A model generated the notes under the pieces. That model worked only from the letters and a program-made list of their open reading frames with translations, was not told the origin of the DNA and made no database searches. From Chloroflexota bacterium (GTDB lineage Bacteria > Chloroflexota > Dehalococcoidia > SM23-28-2 > RBG-16-64-32), in the NCBI GenBank assembly GCA_022564695.1, contig JADFKX010000024.1, positions 1-17,275 of the forward strand: a stretch of 17,275 nt of DNA, written 5' to 3'. The first letter of the stretch is position 1; each line of letters starts with the position of its first letter. Positions 6,125 through 13,172 of the stretch are shown in pieces. The translations under genes were made by a program, and so were the position numbers.

Positions 6125-6982
6125 ATGGCGATGGAACCATCAGAAGTCCAGCGCGCAATTGAGGCCGGGAGGTCGGCGGCCTCCACGCTAGGCCTTCGAG
6201 TCGAGGATGCGGTCGTTGTCCACAACTCGAACCGGATCGCCGTTAGCCTGACCCCTTGTGACGTTCTCGCACGGGTCGCTCCGCTCGAACTTCTCCATCC
6301 CGACGCGGAGTTCGAAGTCGAGGTTGCTCGCCGTCTCGCCGAAACCGATGGCCCGGTGGCTGCGCTTGAGCCTCGGGTGGAGCCGCGCGTTTACGTGCGG
6401 GACGGCTTCGTCGTTACGTTATGGACCTACTACGAGCCTGTATCGCCTCAAGACGTCGCGCCAGCCGAGTACGCGCAGGCGCTCGCGCGGCTGCACGCTG
6501 GCATGCGGGAAATCGATCTCCCTGCGCCGCACTTCACGGATCGAGTCGCGGAGGTGCAGTGGCTGATTGGCAACCGCGCCCAGACTCCGGAGCTCGGAGA
6601 TGCGGACCGGGAGCTCTTGAGCAACACGTTGCGAAAGATGAGGTGGGCGATCGGTCAGCGGGGCGCCTCCGAGCAGCTGCTGCACGGCGAGCCGCACCCT
6701 GGCAATTTGCTCAGGACGAAGAACGGGCTGCTGTTTGTAGACCTCGAGACGTGTTGCCGCGGACCTGTCGAGTTCGACATCGCCCATGCGCCCGAGGAAA
6801 TCAGCGAGCACTATCCGGCTGCTAATCAAGACCTGCTTCGCGAGTGTCGGATCCTAATGCTTGCGATGATCGCAACGCGGCGCTGGGATCGAGACGACCA
6901 ACTCCCGAACGGGCGCCAACTGGGCACAGAGTGGCTCGGCCAGATGCGGGCAGCGCTCGATCGCTACGGATTGGATGTCTGA
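6125..6982 (+). CDS. APH-family phosphotransferase
   Basis: This is a 285-aa kinase-like protein of the aminoglycoside/choline phosphotransferase fold, at the usual length. The N-lobe ends near LVVTLWTY-type sequence (FVVTLWTYYEPV, about 95-106). The catalytic loop is LLHGEPHPGNLL (residues 185-196), the equivalent of HxDxxxxN but with Glu in place of the catalytic Asp. The metal-binding segment is FVDLETCCRGP (204-214), followed by VEFDIAHAPEE. I recall the HGEPHPGN plus DLETCCRGP combination in a recurring environmental subfamily, so the Glu is probably native. Substrate unknown; there is no direct evidence for antibiotic resistance. The start is uncertain: ATG at 6125 or 6131, neither with a clear SD. 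It lies between the two tRNA-core repeats (5747 and 7116), so it may be cargo of a mobile segment. Confidence 0.85.
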   Translation: MAMEPSEVQRAIEAGRSAASTLGLRVEDAVVVHNSNRIAVSLTPCDVLARVAPLELLHPDAEFEVEVARRLAETDGPVAALEPRVEPRVYVRDGFVVTLWTYYEPVSPQDVAPAEYAQALARLHAGMREIDLPAPHFTDRVAEVQWLIGNRAQTPELGDADRELLSNTLRKMRWAIGQRGASEQLLHGEPHPGNLLRTKNGLLFVDLETCCRGPVEFDIAHAPEEISEHYPAANQDLLRECRILMLAMIATRRWDRDDQLPNGRQLGTEWLGQMRAALDRYGLDV

Positions 6983-7115
6983 GGGTGGCCTCACTCAACC
7001 TGTATCAGTTTGGTGATCACCTTGTGCAGGGTACAATGATTCCGGAAGCAAAGGGCTAAGACGGGCCAAAATCGACGATCCCATATCTGGTCAAGACGAA
7101 TTTCGCGAACCTAAG

Positions 7116-7128
7116 CTTCCCAAGCAGA
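7116..7128 (+). repeat. Second copy of the tRNA anticodon-arm core (13 bp)
   Basis: CTTCCCAAGCAGA here is identical to 5747-5759 of the tRNA fragment, in the same orientation. Downstream similarity is only partial (GGG, then CCGTCT at 7138-7143 with gaps). Anticodon-loop cores of this size are typical of tyrosine-recombinase att sites, so this may be a secondary or decayed attachment site. Confidence 0.45.
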
Positions 7129-7150
7129 AGGCTTTGGGCTTCCGTCTAAG

Positions 7151-7183
7151 GCCGACACGGCGGTCCCCCGACGGGGTGTCGGC
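7151..7183. terminator. Strong hairpin between converging genes
   Basis: GCCGACAC (7151-7158) pairs perfectly with GTGTCGGC (7176-7183), with further CCCC/GGG pairing in the loop. It lies between the stops of the phosphotransferase (6982, plus) and the lyase (7234, minus), as expected for a bidirectional terminator. There is no T-run on either strand. Confidence 0.55.
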
Positions 7184-7233
7184 TTGATCCATCGCTTCGG
7201 GAATGGCCTAGGGCTATTTCACCGCCGGTCGCG

Positions 7234-8625
7234 CTACTCGGGCGGGACGCCCTGGAAGATACCGAGCATCTCCACCATTCGCGCCCTAACCGCCTCCTGG
7301 ATGGCGGGTACGCCCTTTGGCAGCCCACCGTAGATCGCACCCGTGACGGGCTTCTCGGTCTTCGGGTTCTTGGCGTATTCGACAGCCTCGGCGAGATCGG
7401 TGGCGAACTCGTCGGCCACACCCTCCTGCGTTTGCGGCCGCGTTACGCACATGTGGATGGCGTTGGGGTGCTGCTGGCCGTTAAGCCGCCAGCCGCGCTC
7501 CCGCATGAAGTCGTTGACGTGATAGATGTCGAACTCGTTGGACGTGAACGAGAAGCAAAACGTCGGCTCGCCCATGATCCGCAGCTCAGAGTGGCGCCGC
7601 ACGGCGTCCTGCATCGCGAACGACGTCTCGAAGATGCGCTTGGCGTACTTGAGATAACCCTCGCGGCCGAGGCTGACCATCGATGCCCAAGTCGCCGCCA
7701 ACAGGCCGCCCGAGCGGCTTCCGGCGATCCCGGGCGAGATGTACTTGCCACCCGACCAGTCTTGCAGCATGAAGTACAGGCCCTCACGCAACGACTTGTC
7801 CCGGAAGGCAACGACCGATGCGCCCTTGGGCGCATAGCCATACTTGTGTGTGTCTGCCGAGATGCTTGTCACGCCGGGCAGCCGGAAGTCAAATACGGGG
7901 ATGTCGTACCCGAGCTCCTGCCCCCAGGGCAGGATGAAGCCGCCGAGGCAGCCGTCGACGTGCAGGCCGATCTCATGCTTCAGCGCAAGGTCCGAAAGCT
8001 CCTCGATCGGGTCGATCGTTCCGTAGCCGTAGTTGCAGGCCGAGCCGATCAACGCAATCGTGCGCGGCGTGATGTGGTTTCGCACGAAGTCAACGTCGAC
8101 GAGCGTCGTCTCCGGGTCGATCGGCGCCTGCACGACATCGATGCCAAACAGGTGTGCGCCCTTGTGGAAGGCGGCGTGCGCCGTTTCCGGGAGAATGATC
8201 TCCGGCTGGGTGATGTCGCGCTCTTTGCGGTACTTCTCGCGGTAGGCGAGAAGCGCGTGCAGGATGCTGTCCGTACCGCCGGAGGTCACAGTCCCGCAGG
8301 GCGTCGCGTCTGAGACCGCCTCCGCGTGCAGCATATCGAGCGTCATGGCGATGATCTCGCCCTCGAAGCGTGTTTCGCTCGGGCACATGTCCCGTTGTAG
8401 CGCGTTCACGTGCGAGTAGAGCCCGAAGGCCTCCTTCATGAAGCCGTAGTGCTCCATATCGCCGCAGTACATAGTTCCGGAGCACTTGCCGGTCTGCCAG
8501 AACGCGTCCTCCTCCTGCGCGATCTCCCGCAGCTCATTGATGATCTCATCTCGCGGCCGGCCCTTCTCAGGCAGCCTCCGGTTGACGCCGAAGCGCTCTG
8601 CGTAGGGGTAGCTTCTGTTAGCCAC
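7234..8625 (-). CDS. PLP-dependent lyase/decarboxylase, sphingosine-1-phosphate-lyase type
   Basis: This is a 463-aa, full-length fold-type I PLP enzyme of the group II decarboxylase superfamily, closest in pattern to sphingosine-1-phosphate lyase (Dpl1). It shows GTVTSGGTDSILHALLAYR (about 111-129, phosphate-binding and substrate loop), ETAHAAFHK (His150, expected to stack on PLP), HVDGCLGGF (Asp224, pairs with the pyridine nitrogen), SADTHKYGYAPKGAS (Lys261, Schiff-base lysine) and PGIAGSRSGG (about 298-307). S1P lyases cleave C2-C3 of phosphorylated amino alcohols. Unlike eukaryotic S1P lyase there is no N-terminal membrane anchor, so it should be cytosolic. The start is GTG at 8625, with GGAGG 6 nt upstream. 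It lies 18 bp downstream of an FGGY kinase on the same strand, so kinase and lyase are probably cotranscribed. The substrate is not shown by sequence; a glutamate decarboxylase label would be less apt. Confidence 0.9.
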   Translation of the reverse strand: MANRSYPYAERFGVNRRLPEKGRPRDEIINELREIAQEEDAFWQTGKCSGTMYCGDMEHYGFMKEAFGLYSHVNALQRDMCPSETRFEGEIIAMTLDMLHAEAVSDATPCGTVTSGGTDSILHALLAYREKYRKERDITQPEIILPETAHAAFHKGAHLFGIDVVQAPIDPETTLVDVDFVRNHITPRTIALIGSACNYGYGTIDPIEELSDLALKHEIGLHVDGCLGGFILPWGQELGYDIPVFDFRLPGVTSISADTHKYGYAPKGASVVAFRDKSLREGLYFMLQDWSGGKYISPGIAGSRSGGLLAATWASMVSLGREGYLKYAKRIFETSFAMQDAVRRHSELRIMGEPTFCFSFTSNEFDIYHVNDFMRERGWRLNGQQHPNAIHMCVTRPQTQEGVADEFATDLAEAVEYAKNPKTEKPVTGAIYGGLPKGVPAIQEAVRARMVEMLGIFQGVPPE

Positions 8626-8643
8626 GTCACACCTCCATGTCGA

Positions 8644-10197
8644 TCATTGTGCGTTGAGAGAATCGAATATTGGCCTGTTGCGATCAAAGGCTGCTAGGAA
8701 CTGTTCGAATAGTCGGTCGTAGACTGCGCTTTGTTCCGGCCGTGGTTCGTACGGGCGCCGGACACGGTTGAATTTCGGGAAGTCGGCCATCTCCAGGAGA
8801 CCCAGCCGCTCGAACCCCAGAAACGCCGTCGTCCTGGTGATGCAGTGGCGCGGCTCCTCCAGCTGCAGAAGCGGGCGGCCCATCACGTCGGCGAGTATCT
8901 GCGACCATTCGTCGGAGAGTGCGCCGCCGCCGGCAAGGCAGATCTGCTCGAACTCCTTCCCAGAGAACTGCTCGACGTACGGCAGCAGCCAGCGCAAGTT
9001 GTAGGCCACACCCTCCAGGATCGACCGCACCATGTGCGCGCGGGTTGTGCTGAGCGATAGGTTTAGAAAGCCGCCGCGCGCGTTCTGGTTTGACGAGGGC
9101 GCGTTTGAGCCGGTGAGCCAGGGCAAGAACAGAACGCTTCCGCTGCCCGCTGGCGCCTCGCGAACGAGGTCATCGACGCGACCGAACATATCCTCGGTCG
9201 TGTGGTCGGCGAGAGCGTCGGACGCAAACGTAACGTTGGTCAGGAAGTGATCCAGCGCCTTCGCCCCAATGCCGTTTTCGGCGATGGCGACGTAACTGCC
9301 CTTTATGGGGCTGGGACTGCTGACGATGGCGTGCTCTAGGTCCGATGCCTTGTTAGCGAGATGAGCGAGCACCTGGCTGGTCGTGCCGATGTTGATTCCC
9401 CCGTGGCCTTCTTTGAACGTACCTGTCCCAACGGCCACAGCCTGCGTGTCGTTCAGCCCCGAGAGTACCTTCGTGCCTGGCGAGAGCCCCACCTCGGCCG
9501 CGACCTTCGGGCGAACCGTACCCACCGATGACAGCACAGGCACGAGATCGGGAAGCTTGTCACGGTCGATCCCCGACATCTCGATCAGCGTCTCGTCATA
9601 TTGCACGGCCTCGAGCTGCCGGTTGTCGGTGAGCACCATCATGAGGGCGGTGCAGGCGTTCGCGGTCAGCTCGCCGGAGAGCCGCGCCGTCAGGTAGTCC
9701 ATGGGCTCGAGGAACTTGATCGTGCGCTCGTAGACGCCCGGGCGCGCCTTCTTGACCCAGAGCATGTGCGAGAGCGAATCGTTTCCAGAGGGAAGCGGCA
9801 TGGCGCCGTGGATTTCGATCCAGGTCGCGATTGCCTGCGGATGCCGGCTGTAGATATCACGTGAACAGGGAGCGCCGCGGCGGTCCATCCAGAGGATGAG
9901 GTTCATCACCGGCTTGCCGGAGCCGTCCACGGGCACGACGGACGAGAACTGGCTCGCTACGCCTACACCTATGATCTCCGCGGCGGGTCGGCCAGCCTCC
10001 TGGATCACCTGCTTCATCGCGCTCTTCGTCGCGTTCCAGATCGCCTCTGCGTCCTGCTCCGCACCATCGGGCGGGACAAGGACGGTCTCTACGGGCCGAT
10101 AGGTCGAAGCCACGATCTCCCCATCCTCGCTGACCAGGGCGGCCTTGAGGCCGCTGGTCCCGAGATCGATCGAGAGAATGAGGCGAGGGTTACTCAA
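8644..10197 (-). CDS. FGGY-family carbohydrate kinase (xylulokinase-like)
   Basis: This is a 517-aa, full-length cytosolic sugar/polyol kinase of the actin-like ATPase fold. The N-terminal phosphate-1 loop is ILSIDLGTSGLKAALV (about 7-22), followed by EQDAEAIWNAT and ILWMDRRG. The middle holds GLNDTQAVAVGTG with the probable catalytic Asp, and GTTSQVLAH. The C-terminal lobe has ILEGVAYNLRWLL and LAGGGALSDEWSQILADVMGR, the adenosine-binding signature. The substrate cannot be read from sequence; XylB-type kinases act on ketoses and polyols. The start is TTG at 10197, 9 codons before IDLGT, as in the family; no clear SD is seen. An extended -10 lies about 70 nt upstream and a 14-bp palindrome sits in the leader. 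It is first in an apparent operon with the PLP lyase. Confidence 0.9.
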   Translation of the reverse strand: MSNPRLILSIDLGTSGLKAALVSEDGEIVASTYRPVETVLVPPDGAEQDAEAIWNATKSAMKQVIQEAGRPAAEIIGVGVASQFSSVVPVDGSGKPVMNLILWMDRRGAPCSRDIYSRHPQAIATWIEIHGAMPLPSGNDSLSHMLWVKKARPGVYERTIKFLEPMDYLTARLSGELTANACTALMMVLTDNRQLEAVQYDETLIEMSGIDRDKLPDLVPVLSSVGTVRPKVAAEVGLSPGTKVLSGLNDTQAVAVGTGTFKEGHGGINIGTTSQVLAHLANKASDLEHAIVSSPSPIKGSYVAIAENGIGAKALDHFLTNVTFASDALADHTTEDMFGRVDDLVREAPAGSGSVLFLPWLTGSNAPSSNQNARGGFLNLSLSTTRAHMVRSILEGVAYNLRWLLPYVEQFSGKEFEQICLAGGGALSDEWSQILADVMGRPLLQLEEPRHCITRTTAFLGFERLGLLEMADFPKFNRVRRPYEPRPEQSAVYDRLFEQFLAAFDRNRPIFDSLNAQ

Positions 10198-10216
10198 GGT
10201 CTTTGTTGTCTCGCCA

Positions 10217-10230
10217 GGGCAAGCTTGCCC
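10217..10230. promoter_or_regulatory. 14-bp perfect palindrome in kinase leader (candidate operator)
   Basis: GGGCAAGCTTGCCC is perfectly self-complementary. It lies 19 bp before the kinase start and 35 bp after the candidate -10, so it could be a repressor operator or a weak RNA hairpin. No known regulator motif is assigned. Confidence 0.4.
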
Positions 10231-10265
10231 GCATGCGTACTGAATCGACGTCTCATAGCAGGATC

Positions 10266-10274
10266 ATCCTAGCA
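10266..10274 (-). promoter_or_regulatory. Extended -10 promoter candidate (TGCTAGGAT) of the kinase-lyase operon
   Basis: On the minus strand TGC precedes TAGGAT. The predicted start near 10259 gives a leader of about 62 nt that includes the 14-bp palindrome. No -35 hexamer is recognisable. Confidence 0.35.
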
Positions 10275-10320
10275 CTGAACCGGAGGCCCCGCTTGGCAGC
10301 TGCCTCTATTCCTCCGCACT

Positions 10321-10662
10321 CCCTCATCGGTCGCCGTCCACGCCTTCACCGCCGCCCACGTCTACCGGTTCCTGGGTTATGTCGCGGACACGGAAGTCTC
10401 CTCCATGACTCAGTGGCGTAGGCAGCGCGAGACAAGAGCCTTCTTCTCCTGGCTTCTCTGCCACGACTACATCCCGACTAACCCCTTCGCCAAAGTGAAG
10501 AACATCAAGATGCCACAGAAGCTCATCCAGCCCTTCACCCAGGAGAAGGTCCTCACCCCGGTCGCTTGCTGCGACGCGGACAGCTGCAAAGGCACCCGAG
10601 ACCGCACCCTCATCCTCGTCCTCCACGACACGGGCCTCCGAGCCGCGCGCGGGACCTGCTGA
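10321..10662 (+). pseudogene. Tyrosine recombinase (integrase) remnant
   Basis: A decayed phage-type integrase of the XerC/XerD superfamily. The open frame gives part of the core-binding domain (FTAAHVYRFLGYVADTEVS, then QRETRAFFSWLLCHDYIP, then NPFAKVKNIKMPQKLIQPF) and the beginning of the catalytic domain (GTRDRTLILVLHDTGLRAA), where homology stops just at the first catalytic arginine region. The first about 70 residues and the whole HxxR...Y catalytic half are missing; the frame ends at 10662. No start codon fits; an internal ATG at 10405 is not a family start. It cannot be active. It may be the integrase of the element that used the tRNA-Gly site at 5747, though 4.5 kb and several ordinary genes separate them. 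Confidence 0.8.
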
Positions 10663-10744
10663 TGGTACCAAGGTACCGCCAGAACCAGTGGCTCTATACT
10701 GACTCCTTGTTACACTGTGAGAGGGCCGTGAAAGGGATGGTTGA

Positions 10745-11434
10745 ATGAGCGACTTTGTAGCCTACAAACTTGAGCACCCAATCTGCACCATCACCCTCGA
10801 CGACGGCAAGGTCAATTGCCTGTCTCCGCAGATGCTTGCCGAGGTGAATGCAGCGCTGGATCGTGCCGAAAAGGACCGTGCGGCCGTGGTACTGGCTGGT
10901 CGCAAGGGCAAATTCAGCGCCGGATTCGATCTCGCGGTAATTGGCAGAGGGGGTAGCGACGCCGTCGACATGTTGATTAACGGCTTCCGCCTGGCCGAGC
11001 GCCTGCTCTCATTTCCTATGCCAGTCGTCATTGCCTGCACGGGCCATGCCCTGGCCATGGGCTCGTTCTTGCTGTTGTCGGTAGACTATCGGATTGGCGC
11101 CGACGGCGCCCACAAGATTGGAGCCAATGAAGTGGCGATCGGCATGACTATGCCGCGCTTCGGCGTGGAGATTTGTCGGCAGCGCCTGGCGCCTGCCCAT
11201 TTTCACCGCGCCGTCATTTCCGCCGAAATCTATTCCCCTGCCGGGGCTGTCGAGGCGGGATTTCTCGACCAAGTCGTCCCGGAAGATGAACTGATTGCTG
11301 CGGCCCGCGACAAGGCCACGGCGCTGGCCAGCCTCAATTTGCACGCGCACGCGGCCACCAAGCTACGCGCGCGGGACAAGGCGTTGCGGGCCCTTCGCGA
11401 GGCGATCGAAGCTGACGAAGCGGACCTCCGCTAG
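10745..11434 (+). CDS. Crotonase/enoyl-CoA hydratase-isomerase family protein
   Basis: This is a 229-aa protein, slightly shorter than the usual 255-265 aa. The crotonase fold shows VAYKLEHPICTITLDD at the N-terminus, the first oxyanion-hole segment KGKFSAGFDL (54-63) and the second, GHALAMGSFLLLSVDYRIG (100-118). Family enzymes bind acyl-CoA and carry out hydration, isomerisation or hydrolysis. The first catalytic Glu of true hydratases falls on Phe108 in my alignment by eye; the second appears kept (NEVAIGM, Glu129). Hydratase activity is therefore doubtful, and an isomerase- or hydrolase-like role is as likely. The start ATG at 10745 has AAAGGGA about 7-8 nt upstream. It stands alone between the integrase and PD40 remnants, in a decayed neighbourhood, yet its own frame is intact. 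Confidence 0.88.
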   Translation: MSDFVAYKLEHPICTITLDDGKVNCLSPQMLAEVNAALDRAEKDRAAVVLAGRKGKFSAGFDLAVIGRGGSDAVDMLINGFRLAERLLSFPMPVVIACTGHALAMGSFLLLSVDYRIGADGAHKIGANEVAIGMTMPRFGVEICRQRLAPAHFHRAVISAEIYSPAGAVEAGFLDQVVPEDELIAAARDKATALASLNLHAHAATKLRARDKALRALREAIEADEADLR

Positions 11435-11457
11435 TAACATGGCGCTCCCGACAAGCG

Positions 11458-11667
11458 GTGCTTTCGCCAGTCGAAACTGCTAGCGCCCCCGCTGGAGCCA
11501 AGATTGTCCTCATCAGCCTCCGGGACAGCAACAACGAGATCTACGTCATCAGCGTTGACGGGACGGGCGTGACCAACCTGACCAGCTTCCACGACGATGA
11601 CTGTGACCCCGTGTGGTCGCCCGACGGTAGCCGCACAGCCCGACGCCCCGATCTAGGGGCGCGCTAA
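11458..11667 (+). pseudogene. TolB/PD40 beta-propeller fragment
   Basis: One and a half WD40-like PD40 blades: AKIVLISLRDSNNEIYVIS, then DGTGVTNLTSF, then DPVWSPDGSR. The usual blade pattern is IVFxSxRDGNxEIYVMxxDGxxxxNLTxxxxxDxxPxWSPDGxxIAF. After SPDGSR the frame runs into unrelated residues and stops at 11667. Full proteins have six or more blades and a signal peptide, so this is a remnant joined just after the crotonase. Confidence 0.7.
11644..11661. terminator. GC hairpin between converging genes
   Basis: CGCCCC (11644-11649) pairs with GGGGCG (11656-11661) around a 6-nt loop, 12 bp before the stop of the minus-strand DUF2855 gene. Position fits a bidirectional terminator, but no T-run follows. 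Confidence 0.4.
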
Positions 11668-11673
11668 GTTCCC

Positions 11674-12780
11674 TTAGGACTCCCGTCCCCACAACGAGAG
11701 CACATGCCCTTGATCCGGCTTCGAGCGTCCCTCTAGGACGTCCCGGTACACGCGCTCTACCGCATCGCGTCCAGTGTGATGGACAACGCTCAGCCACTCG
11801 TCGCTTGAGTCGCGGAACCGCACCCAGACCTCTCCTATTCGCTCCTGCAGGCCGGCCGCGCCCCAATCCTGGCTGCGCTTCTGTATTTGGCTCGGTGCGA
11901 AGAAGAACTTGGGAGTAGCTCCGGGAAGATCGCTCGCTAGCGGGCTGGCGCTCCAGTGCGTCCCGCCGACCAGGCAGCTGTACTTTATTTTGTCACCGTA
12001 ATGATGGTGGAGCCCGTCAATTACGTCACCGTCGCCTGAGTGATCCACCAACACAACCGGCACGTCTGCCGCGAGCGACCTGAGATCGTCGTAGGCGACC
12101 GCCTCATCATAGAACCCCAGGCCATCCACAAAGGATATGTTGCCGCGCGAAGTCAGCCCGATGACCTTGCCGCGCCCTCGCTGGGCGAGGAGAAACGCGA
12201 GCGCGATCGCCGTCTTGCTAGAGGCGCTGGTGATCACGAAAGTCTGCGCGCCGAAAAAGTCGTTGTCAGCGAGGAAATCATCGACCAGGAAGGACGTAAA
12301 GAAGAGCCCCCACAGAAGCATGTGCTGGTCCTCGCGCTCGGCTGTGTGGAACGGGTCGCCCCTGACCCGGGAGTACTGTCTGTAGACCAGCGCCGTTTGC
12401 TGTCGGTGCGGAGCGGCGTCTATATACTGCCGTGGAGTGACCCCGTCCGCCTCGATCGCGAGATGGGTAGACATCGGGAAAAAGCCGAAGACACGATCTC
12501 CTTCGGGCACGTCGGGGTGGCTCGATCGGATAACATCTCCGAAGCCCATCGCGGGCAGTCGGCCCCATCCTTCCTCTGTCGGGAAGAACCGCCAGTATCC
12601 CAGCGCGTCTCCCGCCCGAGCGTACGAGATGTTGTTCGACGTGAACGCGAAACGGTCAACCCGGAAGAGCACCTGCCCAGGCTGCAGCTCGCTCTCTACG
12701 GCCGCCGGCACAAACCGGCACTGCCGCCAGTCATCTCGCTTCACGATGAAGTCCAGGCCGTCATGAAATTCCGCCGTCAC
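11674..12780 (-). CDS. DUF2855 family protein
   Basis: About 368 aa. It opens TAEFHDGLDFIVKRDDWRQ, then has QVLFRVDRFAFTSNNISYA and ALGYWRFFPTEEGWGRLPAMGFGDV, the pattern I associate with DUF2855. A middle segment (FVITSASSKTAIALAFLLAQRG, then VIGLTSRGNISFVDGLGFYDEAVAYD) resembles the Rossmann half of MDR oxidoreductases, so it may be a remote relative that binds a nucleotide cofactor. No activity is established to my knowledge. The GTG at 12780 is the likely start because it overlaps the TGA of the upstream gene as GTGA, a classic translational-coupling arrangement; the frame is open further upstream to 12810 inside the DUF1330 gene. Confidence 0.85.
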   Translation of the reverse strand: MTAEFHDGLDFIVKRDDWRQCRFVPAAVESELQPGQVLFRVDRFAFTSNNISYARAGDALGYWRFFPTEEGWGRLPAMGFGDVIRSSHPDVPEGDRVFGFFPMSTHLAIEADGVTPRQYIDAAPHRQQTALVYRQYSRVRGDPFHTAEREDQHMLLWGLFFTSFLVDDFLADNDFFGAQTFVITSASSKTAIALAFLLAQRGRGKVIGLTSRGNISFVDGLGFYDEAVAYDDLRSLAADVPVVLVDHSGDGDVIDGLHHHYGDKIKYSCLVGGTHWSASPLASDLPGATPKFFFAPSQIQKRSQDWGAAGLQERIGEVWVRFRDSSDEWLSVVHHTGRDAVERVYRDVLEGRSKPDQGHVLSLWGRES

Positions 12781-13172
12781 GACGGCATCTCCGTCGCCGC
12801 CAGCAGCCACTGGCTCTCGAGGCCGGCCTCGCGGTGCGCGCCGATGTCGTTCTGCACGTACGGGTCGCTGGCGATCTCGAGGAACGCCTTGCGCGACGGG
12901 TACTCGACGAGTCCCACGGTGTGGAACCCCTCCCCATCCTCGCCAATCACCTGCGAGTCGACCTGGCCGACCCAGATGAAGCGGCCCCCCTTCGACTCGA
13001 CGAACTCCCGCATCTTGGAGGCGTAGCGCATGTAGGCTTCCTGACCGGAGACGCCCTCGTCAGCGGCATCCGCCCGCGGCTTGAAGCGCAAGAGGTTGAC
13101 CATGACCACCGGCTGATCCTGCGGCCCTGCCATAAGCTTCTGCATCTGCTCCGGGGTTGGGTAGATTGCCAT
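12777..13172 (-). CDS. DUF1330/EthD-like small protein
   Basis: A 131-aa protein of the ferredoxin-like dimeric alpha/beta-barrel type (DUF1330). It shows QPVVMVNLLRFKP, then GQEAYMRYASKMREFVESKGGRFIWVG, then VGLVEYPSRKAFLEIASDPYV, which are the hallmarks of the family. Function is not known; relatives include EthD and monooxygenase-like barrels. Two adjacent ATGs exist (13175 and 13172). GAGGAG lies 4 nt before the first and 7 nt before the second, so I prefer the second. The stop overlaps the DUF2855 start as GTGA, so the two are very likely made in fixed proportion from one mRNA. Confidence 0.85.
   Translation of the reverse strand: MAIYPTPEQMQKLMAGPQDQPVVMVNLLRFKPRADAADEGVSGQEAYMRYASKMREFVESKGGRFIWVGQVDSQVIGEDGEGFHTVGLVEYPSRKAFLEIASDPYVQNDIGAHREAGLESQWLLAATEMPS

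Larger units (their letters stand above)
6983..7233. other. Intergenic region with possible promoter and small RNA
   Basis: This is 251 bp between converging genes with no supported CDS. TTGGTG (7010-7015), 16 nt and TACAAT (7032-7037) form a plausible plus-strand promoter with no gene behind it. About 115 nt later comes the strong hairpin at 7151-7183. Promoter-then-hairpin spacing would fit a small RNA of roughly 140 nt, but there is no conservation evidence. Confidence 0.25.

Noticed and set aside
6419..6829. Overlapping ORFs on both strands within the phosphotransferase gene
   Set aside because: No motifs; the phosphotransferase frame carries the catalytic and metal-binding loops.
7078..7190. 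Possible complete tRNA around the second CTTCCCAAGCAGA
   Set aside because: No D-arm, acceptor stem or proper T-arm can be formed; only the 13-bp core matches.
7432..8313. Plus-strand 293-aa ORF
   Set aside because: Antisense shadow of the PLP lyase, caused by high third-position GC; no motif.
12040..13026. Plus-strand 328-aa ORF
   Set aside because: Antisense to the DUF2855 and DUF1330 genes, both with clear family motifs; composition rich in Arg and His, no domain.
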